In this document: in pieces, positions 8,237 through 16,683 of the stretch
How positions within the stretch are numbered: position 1 is the stretch's first letter
Layout: every line of letters begins with the position of its first letter
Source: DATFRY01 sp035489015
GTDB taxonomy: Bacteria > Myxococcota_A > Polyangia > Haliangiales > Haliangiaceae
Assembly: GCA_035489015.1 (NCBI GenBank)
Contig: DATHKR010000283.1
Coordinates: 1-64,000, forward strand
Direction of reading: 5' to 3'
Length of the DNA stretch: 64,000 nucleotides
The notes under the pieces: generated by a model
Databases searched by the model: none
Seen by the model: only the letters and a program-made list of their open reading frames with translations
Told to the model about the DNA's origin: nothing
Translations under genes and position numbers: made by a program

Positions 8237-9076
8237 TCACCGGGCGGAGCCGGGCGCGTCGAGCACGCGCGATAGCGACAGCTGGAAGTCGGTGTCGAGG
8301 GCGCGAATCACGGTGGAGAGATCGTCGTCGTCGATGTCGACCGCGGCGGCCACGCCGGCGCGGGTGTCGGCGATGAGCTGCTCGCGGGCGGCGGCCAGGA
8401 TGCGGGCGACGGTGGCCCGGTGGATGGCGTAGTGGGTGGCGATCTGGTCCAGGGTCTGGCGGTCGACGTAGGCGTGGCGCAGGAACACTCGCTGGCGGGG
8501 GACCAGCCTGGCCACGCTCTCGGCGAAGGCCTTCTTGACCGCGATCGCGAGCTCGGACCCGATCACCTGCCCCCGCGGATCCGAGATGCCCAGCAGCTCG
8601 GTCTCGTCGAGCGGCTGCTCGCGGCCGTGGCTGCGGGCGGCCCGGGCCGCGTCGACGAAGCTGCGCAGCGCGGTCACTCGCAGCCACCCCTGGAGCGAGC
8701 CCTTGCCGGCGTAGTCGCCGATGCGGGCGGGCGAGCCGGGCGCGCCGACGAACAGCTTGACCCGCAGCTGCTGGCGGAGCTCGTCGGCGGGCAGGTCGCG
8801 AAACCGCGCCGCGGCGATGCGGAGGTCGTCGCCGTAGCGGGCCTCGAAGGCGGCGATGGCGGCCGGGTCCCCGGTCGTGCACCACCACGCCAGGTAGAGA
8901 TCCTCGATGCGCGGGCTCGGCGACAGCCGGGCGACCAGGTGGTCGGCGAAGGCGGCGTCCGGCTCGGGTCCGTGCGGCCAGCGGGCGCGCGCCGCGGCCA
9001 GCCCTGCGTCGAGCTCCGCCTCGAGCCCGTCGGGGAGCGGTTCCAGGCGCGCCTGGATCAGGGCCAGCAGCGTCAC
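8237..9076 (-). CDS. ECF-like sigma-70 family factor, Myxococcales type
   Basis: This 279-residue protein has a region-2-like helix set (about 85-155, including RIGDYAGKGSLQGWLRVTA) and a region-4-like helix-turn-helix (about 195-240, RQRVFLRHAYVDRQTLDQIA then HRATVARIL). I recall a family of such sigma-70-like proteins special to Myxococcales, and the spacing fits it. It would direct RNA polymerase to a small regulon. It is the last gene of a minus-strand run after an acyl-CoA dehydrogenase and a kinase, and it ends 11 bases from the zinc-finger kinase, so phospho-control by one of the two kinases is plausible but inferred. The start codon is GTG. Confidence 0.8.
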   Translation of the reverse strand: MTLLALIQARLEPLPDGLEAELDAGLAAARARWPHGPEPDAAFADHLVARLSPSPRIEDLYLAWWCTTGDPAAIAAFEARYGDDLRIAAARFRDLPADELRQQLRVKLFVGAPGSPARIGDYAGKGSLQGWLRVTALRSFVDAARAARSHGREQPLDETELLGISDPRGQVIGSELAIAVKKAFAESVARLVPRQRVFLRHAYVDRQTLDQIATHYAIHRATVARILAAAREQLIADTRAGVAAAVDIDDDDLSTVIRALDTDFQLSLSRVLDAPGSAR

Positions 9077-9107
9077 TGGATCATTGTGCCATCGCCGCCC
9101 GTCGCTG

Positions 9108-11105
9108 CTACGGGCAGGTATCGGGCAGGCTCAGGCTGAAGTCACCGGTCGGCGGCTTGCCGGCCCTGGGGATGTCGATGAACCAGCCGTCGGGGAGATA
9201 GGAGATGCGGGCGACCCAGTCTCCGGTCCGGGGCGCGCCCTCGGCGCGGGCGCGGGTCCAGAGAGCCGCGATCGGACACGTCGGGCGGCGCAGGGGGCGC
9301 GCGTCGCAGTCCTCGCTGGTCACCGGGCTGGCCTCGAGGCGGCCGTCCTGGGCCCAGACGTGGACCATGCACGGGATGTCGACCTCGACGTTCCTGGGCA
9401 GGTCGGCCGGGCGCTTCGAGCGGGAAGGGGAGCGGAAGCGGTAGCTGGCGCCGGAGTCGACGCGGATGAGCGCGCTGCCGTCGGGGCGGGCGTGGTCGAT
9501 GTCGAGGCCGACCAGGACGGCGTCGGGCATGAGCCGGCGGGCGAGCGCCGTGGCCTGGGTCAGGGTCCGCATCGGGTCGAAGGAGCCGCCGCGCGTCGCC
9601 AGCGGCGCGGAGATCTTGTCGAGGCCGGTCATGGCGCGGGCCTGCTCGGCGGTGTTGGTGATGGTGACGCCGCCCATCTGGGTCACCCCCGGTCGCCTGG
9701 TCGGCGTGGGCACCGCCGAGGCGGTCGCGCCCGGCGCGCTGGTCGTCGACGCGGGTGGCGCGGCCGGGGCAACCGGCGGGCTCTGGCCTGGTGGATGCGA
9801 CGGAGACGCGGGCGAGGATCGCGGCCGACGCGCGCGCGGCGGTCCGCCGGCCACGGCGTTCTGGCCCGGGTCGGGCGCGGGGATCGATGCGTCGGCCGCG
9901 GTCGCCGGCTGCTCGGTCGCCGGCTGCTCGGTCGCCGGCTGCGCGCCCGCGTCGCGGGTTCCTTGCCCCGCGGCAGGCTCCCCCGCCTGCGCGACCGCCG
10001 GCCCCTCGCTCTCCTCTTCGCGCCCGGCCCTGGTCATCAACGCCGCGATCAACACAATCGCCGCCGCCGCCGCCGCGCCGAGCGCCAGCCCTCCGATCAG
10101 CGCCCGCCTCGCCGCCGGCGTGCGCCGCGCCGCCGCCGCGTCCACGTCTCCGCCGCCGGTCGACGTCAGCGACGCGGCCAGCGCCTGCGCCATCGCGCGC
10201 GCGCCGGCGAACCGCTCGCGTGGGTCCTTGGCCAGCGCGCGCATCACCACCGCGTCGAGCGCGGGCGGGATCTCCGGGCGCACGTTCCGCATCGGCGACG
10301 GCGCCGCGCTGACGTGCTTCTGCATCATCTCGAACGGGCCGTCGGCGTCGAACGGCAGGCTGCCGACCAGCGCCTGGTAGAGGAGCACGCCGACCGAGTA
10401 GAGGTCGGCGGCCGGCCCGGTCGCGCGCCCGTGGATCTGCTCGGGCGACATGTAGCCGGGCGTTCCCAGCACGGCCCCGGTGCGCGTGCTCGGCGACACC
10501 GCGCCGGCCCCGGCCTGGCCGTCGGGCAGGAGCTTGGCGATCCCGAAGTCGAGCACCACCACCCGGCCCTGGCGGGTGACGAACACGTTGTCCGGCTTGA
10601 GGTCGCGGTGGACCACGCCCTGGTCGTGCGCCGCGGCCAGCGCGTCGAGCAGCGGGAGGGCGATCGCCACCGCGTGGGCCGGGTCCAGCTGCTTCAGCCG
10701 GGCCAGCATCGCCGCCAGCGGCTCGCCCGACAGCAGCTCCATGACGATGTAAGGCCGGCCGTCGGGCAGCGAGGCCAGGTCGAGCACGTTGACGATCCCC
10801 TCGTGGCGGATCCGGTTGACCACCTGCGCCTCGGCGAAGAAGCGATCGATGAGGTCGCGCCGGCCCGACGAGTCGCGCGACAGCACCTTGATCGCCACCC
10901 GGCTGCCGATGGTCGGGTGCACGCCCAGGTAGACCCGCCCCATGCCGCCGGCGCCGAGCAGCGCGGCGATCCGGTAGCTGCCGACCGCCTGGCCCAGCAG
11001 CGGGTCGTCCTCGTCGGCCTCGAGCAGGCGCGCGCCGTCGCGCTGGCAGAAACGATCCGTTCCCGCGAACGTCCCACCGCACTCCGGGCACACCGCCAGC
11101 GTCAC
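9108..11105 (-). CDS. Membrane Ser/Thr protein kinase with N-terminal zinc ribbon
   Basis: 665 residues, GTG start. Residues 6-24 form a zinc-ribbon-like element (CPEC, then FCQRDG). The Hanks kinase domain (about 44-310) has GAGGMG, catalytic K73, HRDLKPDN (H166-D168), DFG at 186-188 and SPEQ, so all key residues are present. A membrane helix lies at about 335-358. Next come a Pro/Thr/Ala linker with three 15-base DNA repeats encoding a QPATE-type unit, and a C-terminal extracytoplasmic region (about 470-665) with no recognised fold. It starts 4 bases after the acyl-CoA dehydrogenase stop and is followed by the sigma factor after 31 bases, so the three genes are probably co-transcribed. Confidence 0.9.
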   Translation of the reverse strand: MTLAVCPECGGTFAGTDRFCQRDGARLLEADEDDPLLGQAVGSYRIAALLGAGGMGRVYLGVHPTIGSRVAIKVLSRDSSGRRDLIDRFFAEAQVVNRIRHEGIVNVLDLASLPDGRPYIVMELLSGEPLAAMLARLKQLDPAHAVAIALPLLDALAAAHDQGVVHRDLKPDNVFVTRQGRVVVLDFGIAKLLPDGQAGAGAVSPSTRTGAVLGTPGYMSPEQIHGRATGPAADLYSVGVLLYQALVGSLPFDADGPFEMMQKHVSAAPSPMRNVRPEIPPALDAVVMRALAKDPRERFAGARAMAQALAASLTSTGGGDVDAAAARRTPAARRALIGGLALGAAAAAAIVLIAALMTRAGREEESEGPAVAQAGEPAAGQGTRDAGAQPATEQPATEQPATAADASIPAPDPGQNAVAGGPPRARRPRSSPASPSHPPGQSPPVAPAAPPASTTSAPGATASAVPTPTRRPGVTQMGGVTITNTAEQARAMTGLDKISAPLATRGGSFDPMRTLTQATALARRLMPDAVLVGLDIDHARPDGSALIRVDSGASYRFRSPSRSKRPADLPRNVEVDIPCMVHVWAQDGRLEASPVTSEDCDARPLRRPTCPIAALWTRARAEGAPRTGDWVARISYLPDGWFIDIPRAGKPPTGDFSLSLPDTCP

Positions 11106-11109
11106 CTGA

Positions 11110-12258
11110 TCAGAATCCCTCCGCCTTGCCGATGATCTCGTTCATGATCTCGCGGGTGCCGCCGCCGATCGGGTAGAGGCGCGCGTCGCGGTACAGCCGC
11201 TCGACCAGGTACTCGCGCATGTAGCCGTAGCCGCCGTGCACCTGCACCGCCTGGTCGACCACCCACGAGCACGCGTCCGAGGCGGCGTTCTTGGCCATCG
11301 CGGCCAGGGCGGCGGCCGGCTCGCCGCGCGACGCGCGCACCGCGACCTCGCCGGTCAGCGCGCGCGCCGCGGCCAGCCGGGTCGCCATGTCGGCCAGCTT
11401 GTGGCGGATGACCTGGAAGCCGGCCAGCGACTTGCCGAATGCGCGCCGCTCGCGCGCGTAGGCCAGCGACTCGCGGTAGGCCAGCTCGGAGATCGACACG
11501 CACTGGCCGGCGAGGTGGACCCGTTCGGCGACGAAGTTGGCCATGAGCACCGGAAAGCCGGCGTTCTCCGCGCCGATCAGGTTGGCGGCCGGGACCCGGC
11601 AGTCCTGGAACGAGAGCTCGGCGGTGTCGCTCGCCCACCAGCCGGTCTTCTTGAGCTTGCGCGACACCTCGAACCCGGGCGTGCCGCGCTCGATGACCAG
11701 GATCGACACGCCGCCGTGGCCCTCGCCGCCGGTGCGCACCGCGGTGGTGACCAGGTCGGCGCGGCAGCCGGAGGTGATGAACGTCTTGGTCCCGCTGACC
11801 ACGTACTCGTCGCCGCGCCGCACCGCGCGTGTCGCGAGCGAGGCCACGTCGCTGCCGCCGCCCGGCTCGGTGATCGCGAGCGAGGCGACCTTCTCGCCGC
11901 GCAGGACCGGCCCGACGAAGCGGCGCTTCTGCTCGTCGGTGCCGAAGCGGATGATCGGCGGCAGCGCGATGCCGTGGCTGCCGAGCCCGACCGCGGTGCC
12001 GACCGAGCGCCCGGCCACCACCATCTCGTCGGCCGCGACCAGCGCGTGAGTGAGGTCGCCGCCGCCGCCGCCGACCTCCTCCGGATATCCGACCCCGAGC
12101 ACGCCCGCCTCGGCGGCGGCGCGGTAGAGCGCGAGCGGAAACTCCTCGGCCTCCTCCCACTCGGCGGAGCGCGGCGCGATCTGCGTCGACGCAAAGCGAC
12201 GGACCTGGGCGCGCAGCGCCGCATGCTCCTCGCCTTCGAACAGATAGAGGCTCGCCAT
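11110..12258 (-). CDS. Acyl-CoA dehydrogenase
   Basis: This 382-residue protein is a cytoplasmic FAD enzyme that introduces an alpha-beta double bond into an acyl-CoA. Family features are visible: an N-terminal helical domain, a middle beta domain with SLAITEPGGGSDVASL and TFITSGCRADL, and a C-terminal helical domain with QVHGGYGYMREY and a closing GGTREIMNEIIGK. Length matches the family. Substrate chain length is not deducible. It heads a minus-strand run with the kinase and the sigma factor, an unusual pairing of beta-oxidation-type enzyme and signalling genes. It is divergent from the ferredoxin/flavodoxin reductase gene with about 50 bases between. Confidence 0.93.
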   Translation of the reverse strand: MASLYLFEGEEHAALRAQVRRFASTQIAPRSAEWEEAEEFPLALYRAAAEAGVLGVGYPEEVGGGGGDLTHALVAADEMVVAGRSVGTAVGLGSHGIALPPIIRFGTDEQKRRFVGPVLRGEKVASLAITEPGGGSDVASLATRAVRRGDEYVVSGTKTFITSGCRADLVTTAVRTGGEGHGGVSILVIERGTPGFEVSRKLKKTGWWASDTAELSFQDCRVPAANLIGAENAGFPVLMANFVAERVHLAGQCVSISELAYRESLAYARERRAFGKSLAGFQVIRHKLADMATRLAAARALTGEVAVRASRGEPAAALAAMAKNAASDACSWVVDQAVQVHGGYGYMREYLVERLYRDARLYPIGGGTREIMNEIIGKAEGF

Positions 12259-12310
12259 GGGGCCAGCTTACTCGAGCCCCGGCCCGCGGATCCCCGTCGG
12301 AATTGGTGTT

Positions 12311-13270
12311 ATGGTATCGCCCGCGATGGCCCCCAAACCGCTCGCTTACAACGCCGTCCTGGTCCGCCGCGAGGACTTCACGCCCGAGCTCACGACCTTC
12401 CACGTCCGCTTCGACCAGGAGATGCCCGGCGGTCCCCCGCCGTTCGTTCCCGGTCAGTACGTGGCGATCGGGCTCAACAACGAGGTCAAGCCGGAGGTCG
12501 GCTCGGTGCGCCGCTCGATGTCGCTGGCCTCGGCCCCGGAGCAGCGCGGCGCGTACGAGTTCTACATCCGCTTCGTGAAGCACCCGGAGTCGGACAACCC
12601 GCTGACCCACCTCCTGTGGAAGATGTCGGTCGGCGACCGGATCTTCATGACCAAGAAGCCGGTCGGCGTGTTCACCCTCGATCACACGGTCGGCGCCGAG
12701 GATCGCCGCATGTGCATCTTCGTCGCGGCGGGCACCGGGCTGGCCCCCTTCGTCAGCATGGTGCGCAGCGACGTCCTGCGCGACCCGAAGGCCGACCTCA
12801 GCCGCTACGTGCTCCTGCACGGGGCGTCCTACCCGGACGACCTCTGCTACCGCGAGGAGCTCGAGCGCTACGGGCGCGAGAACGGGCTGCACTACTTCCG
12901 CACCATCAGCCGGCCCAAGGAGGCGCAGGGCTGGACGGGCGACGTCGGCCGGGTCGAGGACTACTTCCTGCCCGATCGGCTGGCCGACCTCGAGTCGCGC
13001 GTCGGCCTCGAGCCGGGCCACCTGCGCCCCGATCGCGCCGCGATCCTCATCTGCGGTCTGCAGGGGACCATCGGCGAGACGATCACGCGGATGGTCCCGC
13101 GCGGCTTCGTGCCGGACAACCACCGCATCCGCAAGGCGCTCGAGATCGCCGACGAGAGGCCGTCCACCATGTGGTGGGAGCAGTACGACAACACGCCGGT
13201 CATCGACATCGAGAACCCGGAGCTGGTCGCGCGCTTCAAGGACCAGCTGCAGGCCGCCTGGTCTCGCTGA
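12311..13270 (+). CDS. Ferredoxin/flavodoxin-NADP reductase-like flavoprotein
   Basis: This 319-residue cytoplasmic flavoprotein should move electrons between NAD(P)H and a ferredoxin, flavodoxin or similar carrier. The FAD domain (to about 140) contains PFVPGQYVAIG and the flavin-binding RRSMSLAS. The nucleotide domain begins at CIFVAAGTGLAPFVSM, includes VLLHGASYPDDLCYR and ends with ICGLQGTIGE. Two starts compete: ATG at 12311 and ATG at 12326 (MAPKPLAY). Neither has a good ribosome site, so the first 5 residues are uncertain. It is divergent from an acyl-CoA dehydrogenase, and its 3' end overlaps the convergent QueA-like gene by 35 bases. Confidence 0.88.
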   Translation: MVSPAMAPKPLAYNAVLVRREDFTPELTTFHVRFDQEMPGGPPPFVPGQYVAIGLNNEVKPEVGSVRRSMSLASAPEQRGAYEFYIRFVKHPESDNPLTHLLWKMSVGDRIFMTKKPVGVFTLDHTVGAEDRRMCIFVAAGTGLAPFVSMVRSDVLRDPKADLSRYVLLHGASYPDDLCYREELERYGRENGLHYFRTISRPKEAQGWTGDVGRVEDYFLPDRLADLESRVGLEPGHLRPDRAAILICGLQGTIGETITRMVPRGFVPDNHRIRKALEIADERPSTMWWEQYDNTPVIDIENPELVARFKDQLQAAWSR

Positions 13271-14417
13271 GGGTCGGGCCGGCCATCCCCGGCGCGAGCA
13301 GGCACAGGTCGCCCAGCTCGTGCTGGAGGTAGCCGCCGGCCTGGGCCCGGCGCCAGGCCGCGTCGAGCAGCGGCGCCGGCGCGAACGCGCCGAGCAGGCG
13401 GAAGTGGCTCTCGGCCGGCGCGTGGATCCCGCTGATCAGCCCATCCACCGCGCGCAGCTGGCTGTGCGGGCCCAGCACCAGGTCGGTCGTGCCGGTGCCG
13501 CCGGCCCAGTGCCCATCGCGCGCGGCGCCCTCGAGCGCGCGAACCACGGTGGTGCCGACCGCGATGACCCGGCGGCCCTCGGCGGCGGCGCGGTGCACGG
13601 CGCCGGCGGTCGCGCGCGGGATGTGATAGCGCTCGGGCAGCGGCAGGGCGGCGTCGATCGCGGCGTCGCCGGTCGCGCTCAGCCCGGCCGCGTGGGTCAG
13701 CCAGGCCAGCTCGACCCCGCGCCGGCGCAGCGCGGCGAGGATCTGCCACGACAGCGGGCGACCGGCCGACGGCATCTCGACCGCCCAGGGCGGCCCGGCG
13801 TACGCGGTCTGCACCGTCCACAGCGCGAGGTCGCGATCCTGGTGGGCATACTGGACCGGGCGGCCGACCCGGTACAGCGCGGCGAACAGCGCGGCGCCGG
13901 CGCGGTCGAAGCGCAGATCGACCAGGCGCGGCGACAGCGGCGAGACCGCGGCGACCTCGGCGGCGAGCTCGCCGGCGGGCCGCCGGTCCGGCGCCGATGG
14001 ATCGACGAAGCGGATCACGTCGCCGGCCGCGAGCTGCTCGGGCGGCGCGCGGTCCTCGGTGCGCGTGCGCCAGTCGCCCGGGCCGAGCACCACCGCCGGC
14101 CAGGTCCCGCCCTCGTCCGCCGCCGGTCCGGCCAGGCGGATCTCGACCGCGGCGCCCGACGGGGCGCGCCCGGCCAGCGAGGCGGGCAGGGTGGCGGCGT
14201 CATTCAGGACCAGGAGGTCGCCCGGGAAGAGCAGCGCCGGCAGGTCGGTCGCGGCGCGGTCGAGCAGGCGCCCGTGGCGCGTGTCGATGGCGAGCAGGCG
14301 GACCTGGTCGCGCTCCTCGCGCCCGGCGCGAAGCGGCGCGGCCTCCGGTGTGGCCTCCGGCGCGGCACCGACGAGTCGCGCGGTCGCCGCGCTCGCCTGG
14401 CTCGCCGCCGGGATCAC
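13236..14417 (-). CDS. S-adenosylmethionine:tRNA ribosyltransferase-isomerase-like protein (QueA family)
   Basis: 393 residues, GTG start. QueA converts 7-deazaguanine-modified tRNA to epoxyqueuosine by transferring and isomerising the ribosyl part of SAM. Family motifs seen are PGDLLVLNDAATLPASL near the N-terminus, a two-domain barrel body, and the signature GLISGIHAPAESHFRLLGAFA near the C-terminus. It is longer and more divergent than typical QueA (about 340-350 residues), and no other queuosine gene is nearby, so it may be a paralogue rather than the housekeeping enzyme. Its start overlaps the stop of the upstream SDR gene in a GTGA, suggesting translational coupling. Confidence 0.8.
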   Translation of the reverse strand: MIPAASQASAATARLVGAAPEATPEAAPLRAGREERDQVRLLAIDTRHGRLLDRAATDLPALLFPGDLLVLNDAATLPASLAGRAPSGAAVEIRLAGPAADEGGTWPAVVLGPGDWRTRTEDRAPPEQLAAGDVIRFVDPSAPDRRPAGELAAEVAAVSPLSPRLVDLRFDRAGAALFAALYRVGRPVQYAHQDRDLALWTVQTAYAGPPWAVEMPSAGRPLSWQILAALRRRGVELAWLTHAAGLSATGDAAIDAALPLPERYHIPRATAGAVHRAAAEGRRVIAVGTTVVRALEGAARDGHWAGGTGTTDLVLGPHSQLRAVDGLISGIHAPAESHFRLLGAFAPAPLLDAAWRRAQAGGYLQHELGDLCLLAPGMAGPTLSETRRPAAGP

Positions 14418-15145
14418 GGCTGCACCTCGAAGCGCGGCGCGATCAGCCTGGCCCCGGTCGGAGCGCGGGCCTCGCCGGCGCCGATCATCGCCGCGATCCG
14501 CGCCGCGATGTCGTCCGGATCCGCCAGCGTGGCGCGGTCCGCGTCGGGGATCGCGTCCGCGTGCATCTGCGTGTCCATCTCACCCGGGTCCACCGTGAGC
14601 ACCCTGACCCCGTGCTCGGCCAGCTCCGCGGCCCACACCCGGCCGAGCTGATCCAGCGCCGCCTTGGACGCGGCGTACGCGCCCCAGGTCGGGTACGGCT
14701 CGATCGCGGCGTCGGAGCTGATGTTGACCACCACGCCGCGCCGGCGCAGCGCCATCGAGCCGGCCACGACCTTGCCGAGGCGGAACGGCCCGACCAGGTT
14801 CACCGCCAGCGCGCGCTCGAGGTCCTCGCAGTCGGTGTCGAGCAGCAGGCGGAGCGGGCTCGGCCCCAGCGTGCTGGCGTTGTTGATGAGGATGTCGATC
14901 GGCCCGACCAGGGCGGCGGCCTGGCCGGCCAGCGGGTAGATGGCCTGCTTGTCGCCGATGTCGGCCGCGATGGCGTGGGCGGTGCCGCCGGCGGCGCGGA
15001 TGTCGGCTGCGGCGCGCTCGAGCGGCGCGGCGTCGCGCGCGACCAGGACCACGCGCGAGCCGGCGGCGGCCAGCCGGCGGGCCAGGGCGAGGCCGAGGCC
15101 GCGGCTGGCGCCGGTCACGAGGGAAGCGGTGTCTCGGATGTTCAT
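14414..15145 (-). CDS. Short-chain dehydrogenase/reductase
   Basis: This 243-residue classical SDR is a cytoplasmic NAD(P)-dependent oxidoreductase of unknown substrate. It shows the cofactor loop TGASRGLGLALA (about 12-23), NNAS (about 88-91), the catalytic Ser in VNISSDA, and Tyr-x-x-x-Lys in YAASKAAL. After these come GVRVLTVDPGEMDTQM and a C-terminal lid. Length is typical. It overlaps the QueA-like gene by 4 bases and is divergent from the XRE-cupin regulator across a 75-base gap that contains a palindrome, so regulation by that protein is likely. Confidence 0.92.
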   Translation of the reverse strand: MNIRDTASLVTGASRGLGLALARRLAAAGSRVVLVARDAAPLERAAADIRAAGGTAHAIAADIGDKQAIYPLAGQAAALVGPIDILINNASTLGPSPLRLLLDTDCEDLERALAVNLVGPFRLGKVVAGSMALRRRGVVVNISSDAAIEPYPTWGAYAASKAALDQLGRVWAAELAEHGVRVLTVDPGEMDTQMHADAIPDADRATLADPDDIAARIAAMIGAGEARAPTGARLIAPRFEVQP

Positions 15146-15185
15146 GGTCCAAGCCTAGGTCGGCCCCGCCATCAAACCATCACCG

Positions 15186-15203
15186 TTGCCAATAGAATGG
15201 CAA
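15186..15203. promoter_or_regulatory. Inverted repeat TTGCCA-N6-TGGCAA, candidate XRE-regulator operator
   Basis: TTGCCAATAGAATGGCAA is a perfect 6+6 inverted repeat with 12-base centre spacing, the size expected for a helix-turn-helix dimer. It lies between the divergent SDR gene and the XRE-cupin gene, 18 bases before the ATG I prefer for the regulator. It covers an alternative ATG at 15197, which argues against that codon as the start. Autoregulation and control of the SDR/QueA-like pair are inferred. Confidence 0.55.
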
Positions 15204-15220
15204 AGGGTCACTCTACCGTC

Positions 15221-15781
15221 ATGGACTCCGACGTGGCCGACAACCTCGCCCGCAACATCCGCCAGCTGCGCGAGGCGCGCGGCCTCACCCAGCAGCAGAT
15301 GGCCCGGTCGTCGGGAGTGCCGCGCCCGACCTGGGCCAACCTCGAGTCCGGCAGCGCCAACCCGACCCTGGCCGTCCTCATCAAGGCGGCCGCCGCGCTG
15401 CAGATCTCGGTCGAGGAGCTGATCGCGGCGCCGCGGGCCAGCGCGCGCTTCTTCCCGGCCGCCAGCCTGACCGTCAAGCAGCGCGGGCTGGTCAGCGTGC
15501 GCAAGCTCCTGCCCGAGCCGATCTCCGGCATGGAGATCGACCGCATGGACCTCCCGCCGGGCGCGTCGATGGCCGGCGTTCCGCACACGCCGGGCACCCG
15601 CGAGTACCTGACCTGCGAGCTCGGCGTGGTCGAGCTGTCGGAGTCGGGCCAGACCTGGCGGGTCGAGCCGGGCGACGTGGTCGTGTTCCGCGGCGATCAG
15701 AAGCACGGCTACCGCAACCCCGGGCGCGTGCGCACCGTGGCCTACAGCGTGGTCGCGCTGGCCCCGGTCAACGCCGGCTGA
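15221..15781 (+). CDS. XRE-family transcriptional regulator with C-terminal cupin domain
   Basis: This 186-residue DNA-binding protein has a helix-turn-helix at about 8-62 (NIRQLREARGLTQQQMARSS, then NLESGSANPTLAVLIKAA). A short linker and a cupin domain follow (about 105-180, with HTPGTREYLTCE and VEPGDVVVFRGDQKHGYRN) that usually senses a small ligand. This architecture is common in small-molecule responsive repressors. I chose ATG at 15221 because the HTH begins soon after it and the upstream ATG at 15197 lies inside the palindrome. It is divergent from an SDR gene, so it probably controls the SDR and QueA-like genes and itself. Confidence 0.9.
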   Translation: MDSDVADNLARNIRQLREARGLTQQQMARSSGVPRPTWANLESGSANPTLAVLIKAAAALQISVEELIAAPRASARFFPAASLTVKQRGLVSVRKLLPEPISGMEIDRMDLPPGASMAGVPHTPGTREYLTCELGVVELSESGQTWRVEPGDVVVFRGDQKHGYRNPGRVRTVAYSVVALAPVNAG

Positions 15782-15809
15782 GCCGGGCGCGGGCGATCAG
15801 GGCGGGCGA

Positions 15810-16574
15810 TCAGGATCGATAGCCGGGGTCGATCCGCTCGAGCTTGCGCAGGAGGCCCGGCCACGCCAGCGATCCGCCGGCCGCGCGGGTGACCTGCATG
15901 GCCTGAGCGCGCACGCCGGCGATGATCCGTGGGTCGATCGGGATGAGCTCCGAGCCGCCCGCCTGGGCCCGCACCTGGATGAGGCACGAGGCCTCGAACA
16001 GGTACATGAACAGGAACGCGTCGGGGATGTTGTCGGCCACGGTCAGGAGGCCGTGGTTGCGCAGCATCAGGAAGGCCCTGTCGCCCAGGTCGCGAACCAG
16101 GCGCGGCTTCTCGTCGTCGCGCAGCGCCACGCCCTCGTAGTCGTGATAGCCGAGCGACGAGAGCACGAAGATGGACTGCTGCGAGATCGGCAGCAGGCCG
16201 GCCTTCTGGGCCGACACGGCGATGCCGTTCAGGCTGTGCAGGTGGATCACGCAGATCGCGTCCTCGCGGGCCGCGTGGATGGCGCTGTGGATGACGAACC
16301 CGGCCGGGTTGATCTCGTACGGGCTGTCCATCACCTTCCTGCCGTCGAGGTCGACCTTCACCAGGCTCGACGCGGTGATCTCGTCGAACGTCATGCCGTA
16401 CGGGTTGATGAGGAAGTGGTGGTCCGGCCCGGGCACCCGCCCCGAGATGTGGGTGAAGATGAGGTCGTCCCAGCCGTGGAGGGCGACCAGCCGGTAGCAG
16501 GCCGCGAGATCGACTCGCTGCTTCCACTCCGCTTCACTCACCCGGGATTTCACCAGCGCGGCGTCCTCGGCCAT
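15810..16574 (-). CDS. Class II aldolase/adducin-domain protein
   Basis: This 254-residue zinc-dependent aldolase-type protein shows the family landmarks: FTHISGRVPG (about 40-49), INPYGM, an HxH zinc motif at 111-113 (VIHLHSLNG), and MLRNHGLLTV, which carries another conserved His. These enzymes cleave or epimerise phosphorylated sugars, but many members in this subgroup have unknown substrates. The ATG at 16572-16574 follows a strong Shine-Dalgarno (GAGGAGGA). Neighbours do not suggest a pathway. The gene is divergent from the transglycosylase gene. Confidence 0.88.
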   Translation of the reverse strand: MAEDAALVKSRVSEAEWKQRVDLAACYRLVALHGWDDLIFTHISGRVPGPDHHFLINPYGMTFDEITASSLVKVDLDGRKVMDSPYEINPAGFVIHSAIHAAREDAICVIHLHSLNGIAVSAQKAGLLPISQQSIFVLSSLGYHDYEGVALRDDEKPRLVRDLGDRAFLMLRNHGLLTVADNIPDAFLFMYLFEASCLIQVRAQAGGSELIPIDPRIIAGVRAQAMQVTRAAGGSLAWPGLLRKLERIDPGYRS

Positions 16575-16683
16575 GGTCTGTCCTCCTCGCGCGGCAGGAT
16601 ACACCGCCGCCGGCGCGCCCAGGCCGGCCAGCGCGCGGAGGAGAAAAGTCGCCCCCCGCCGCGACTGTGGCCAGGATCGGGGG

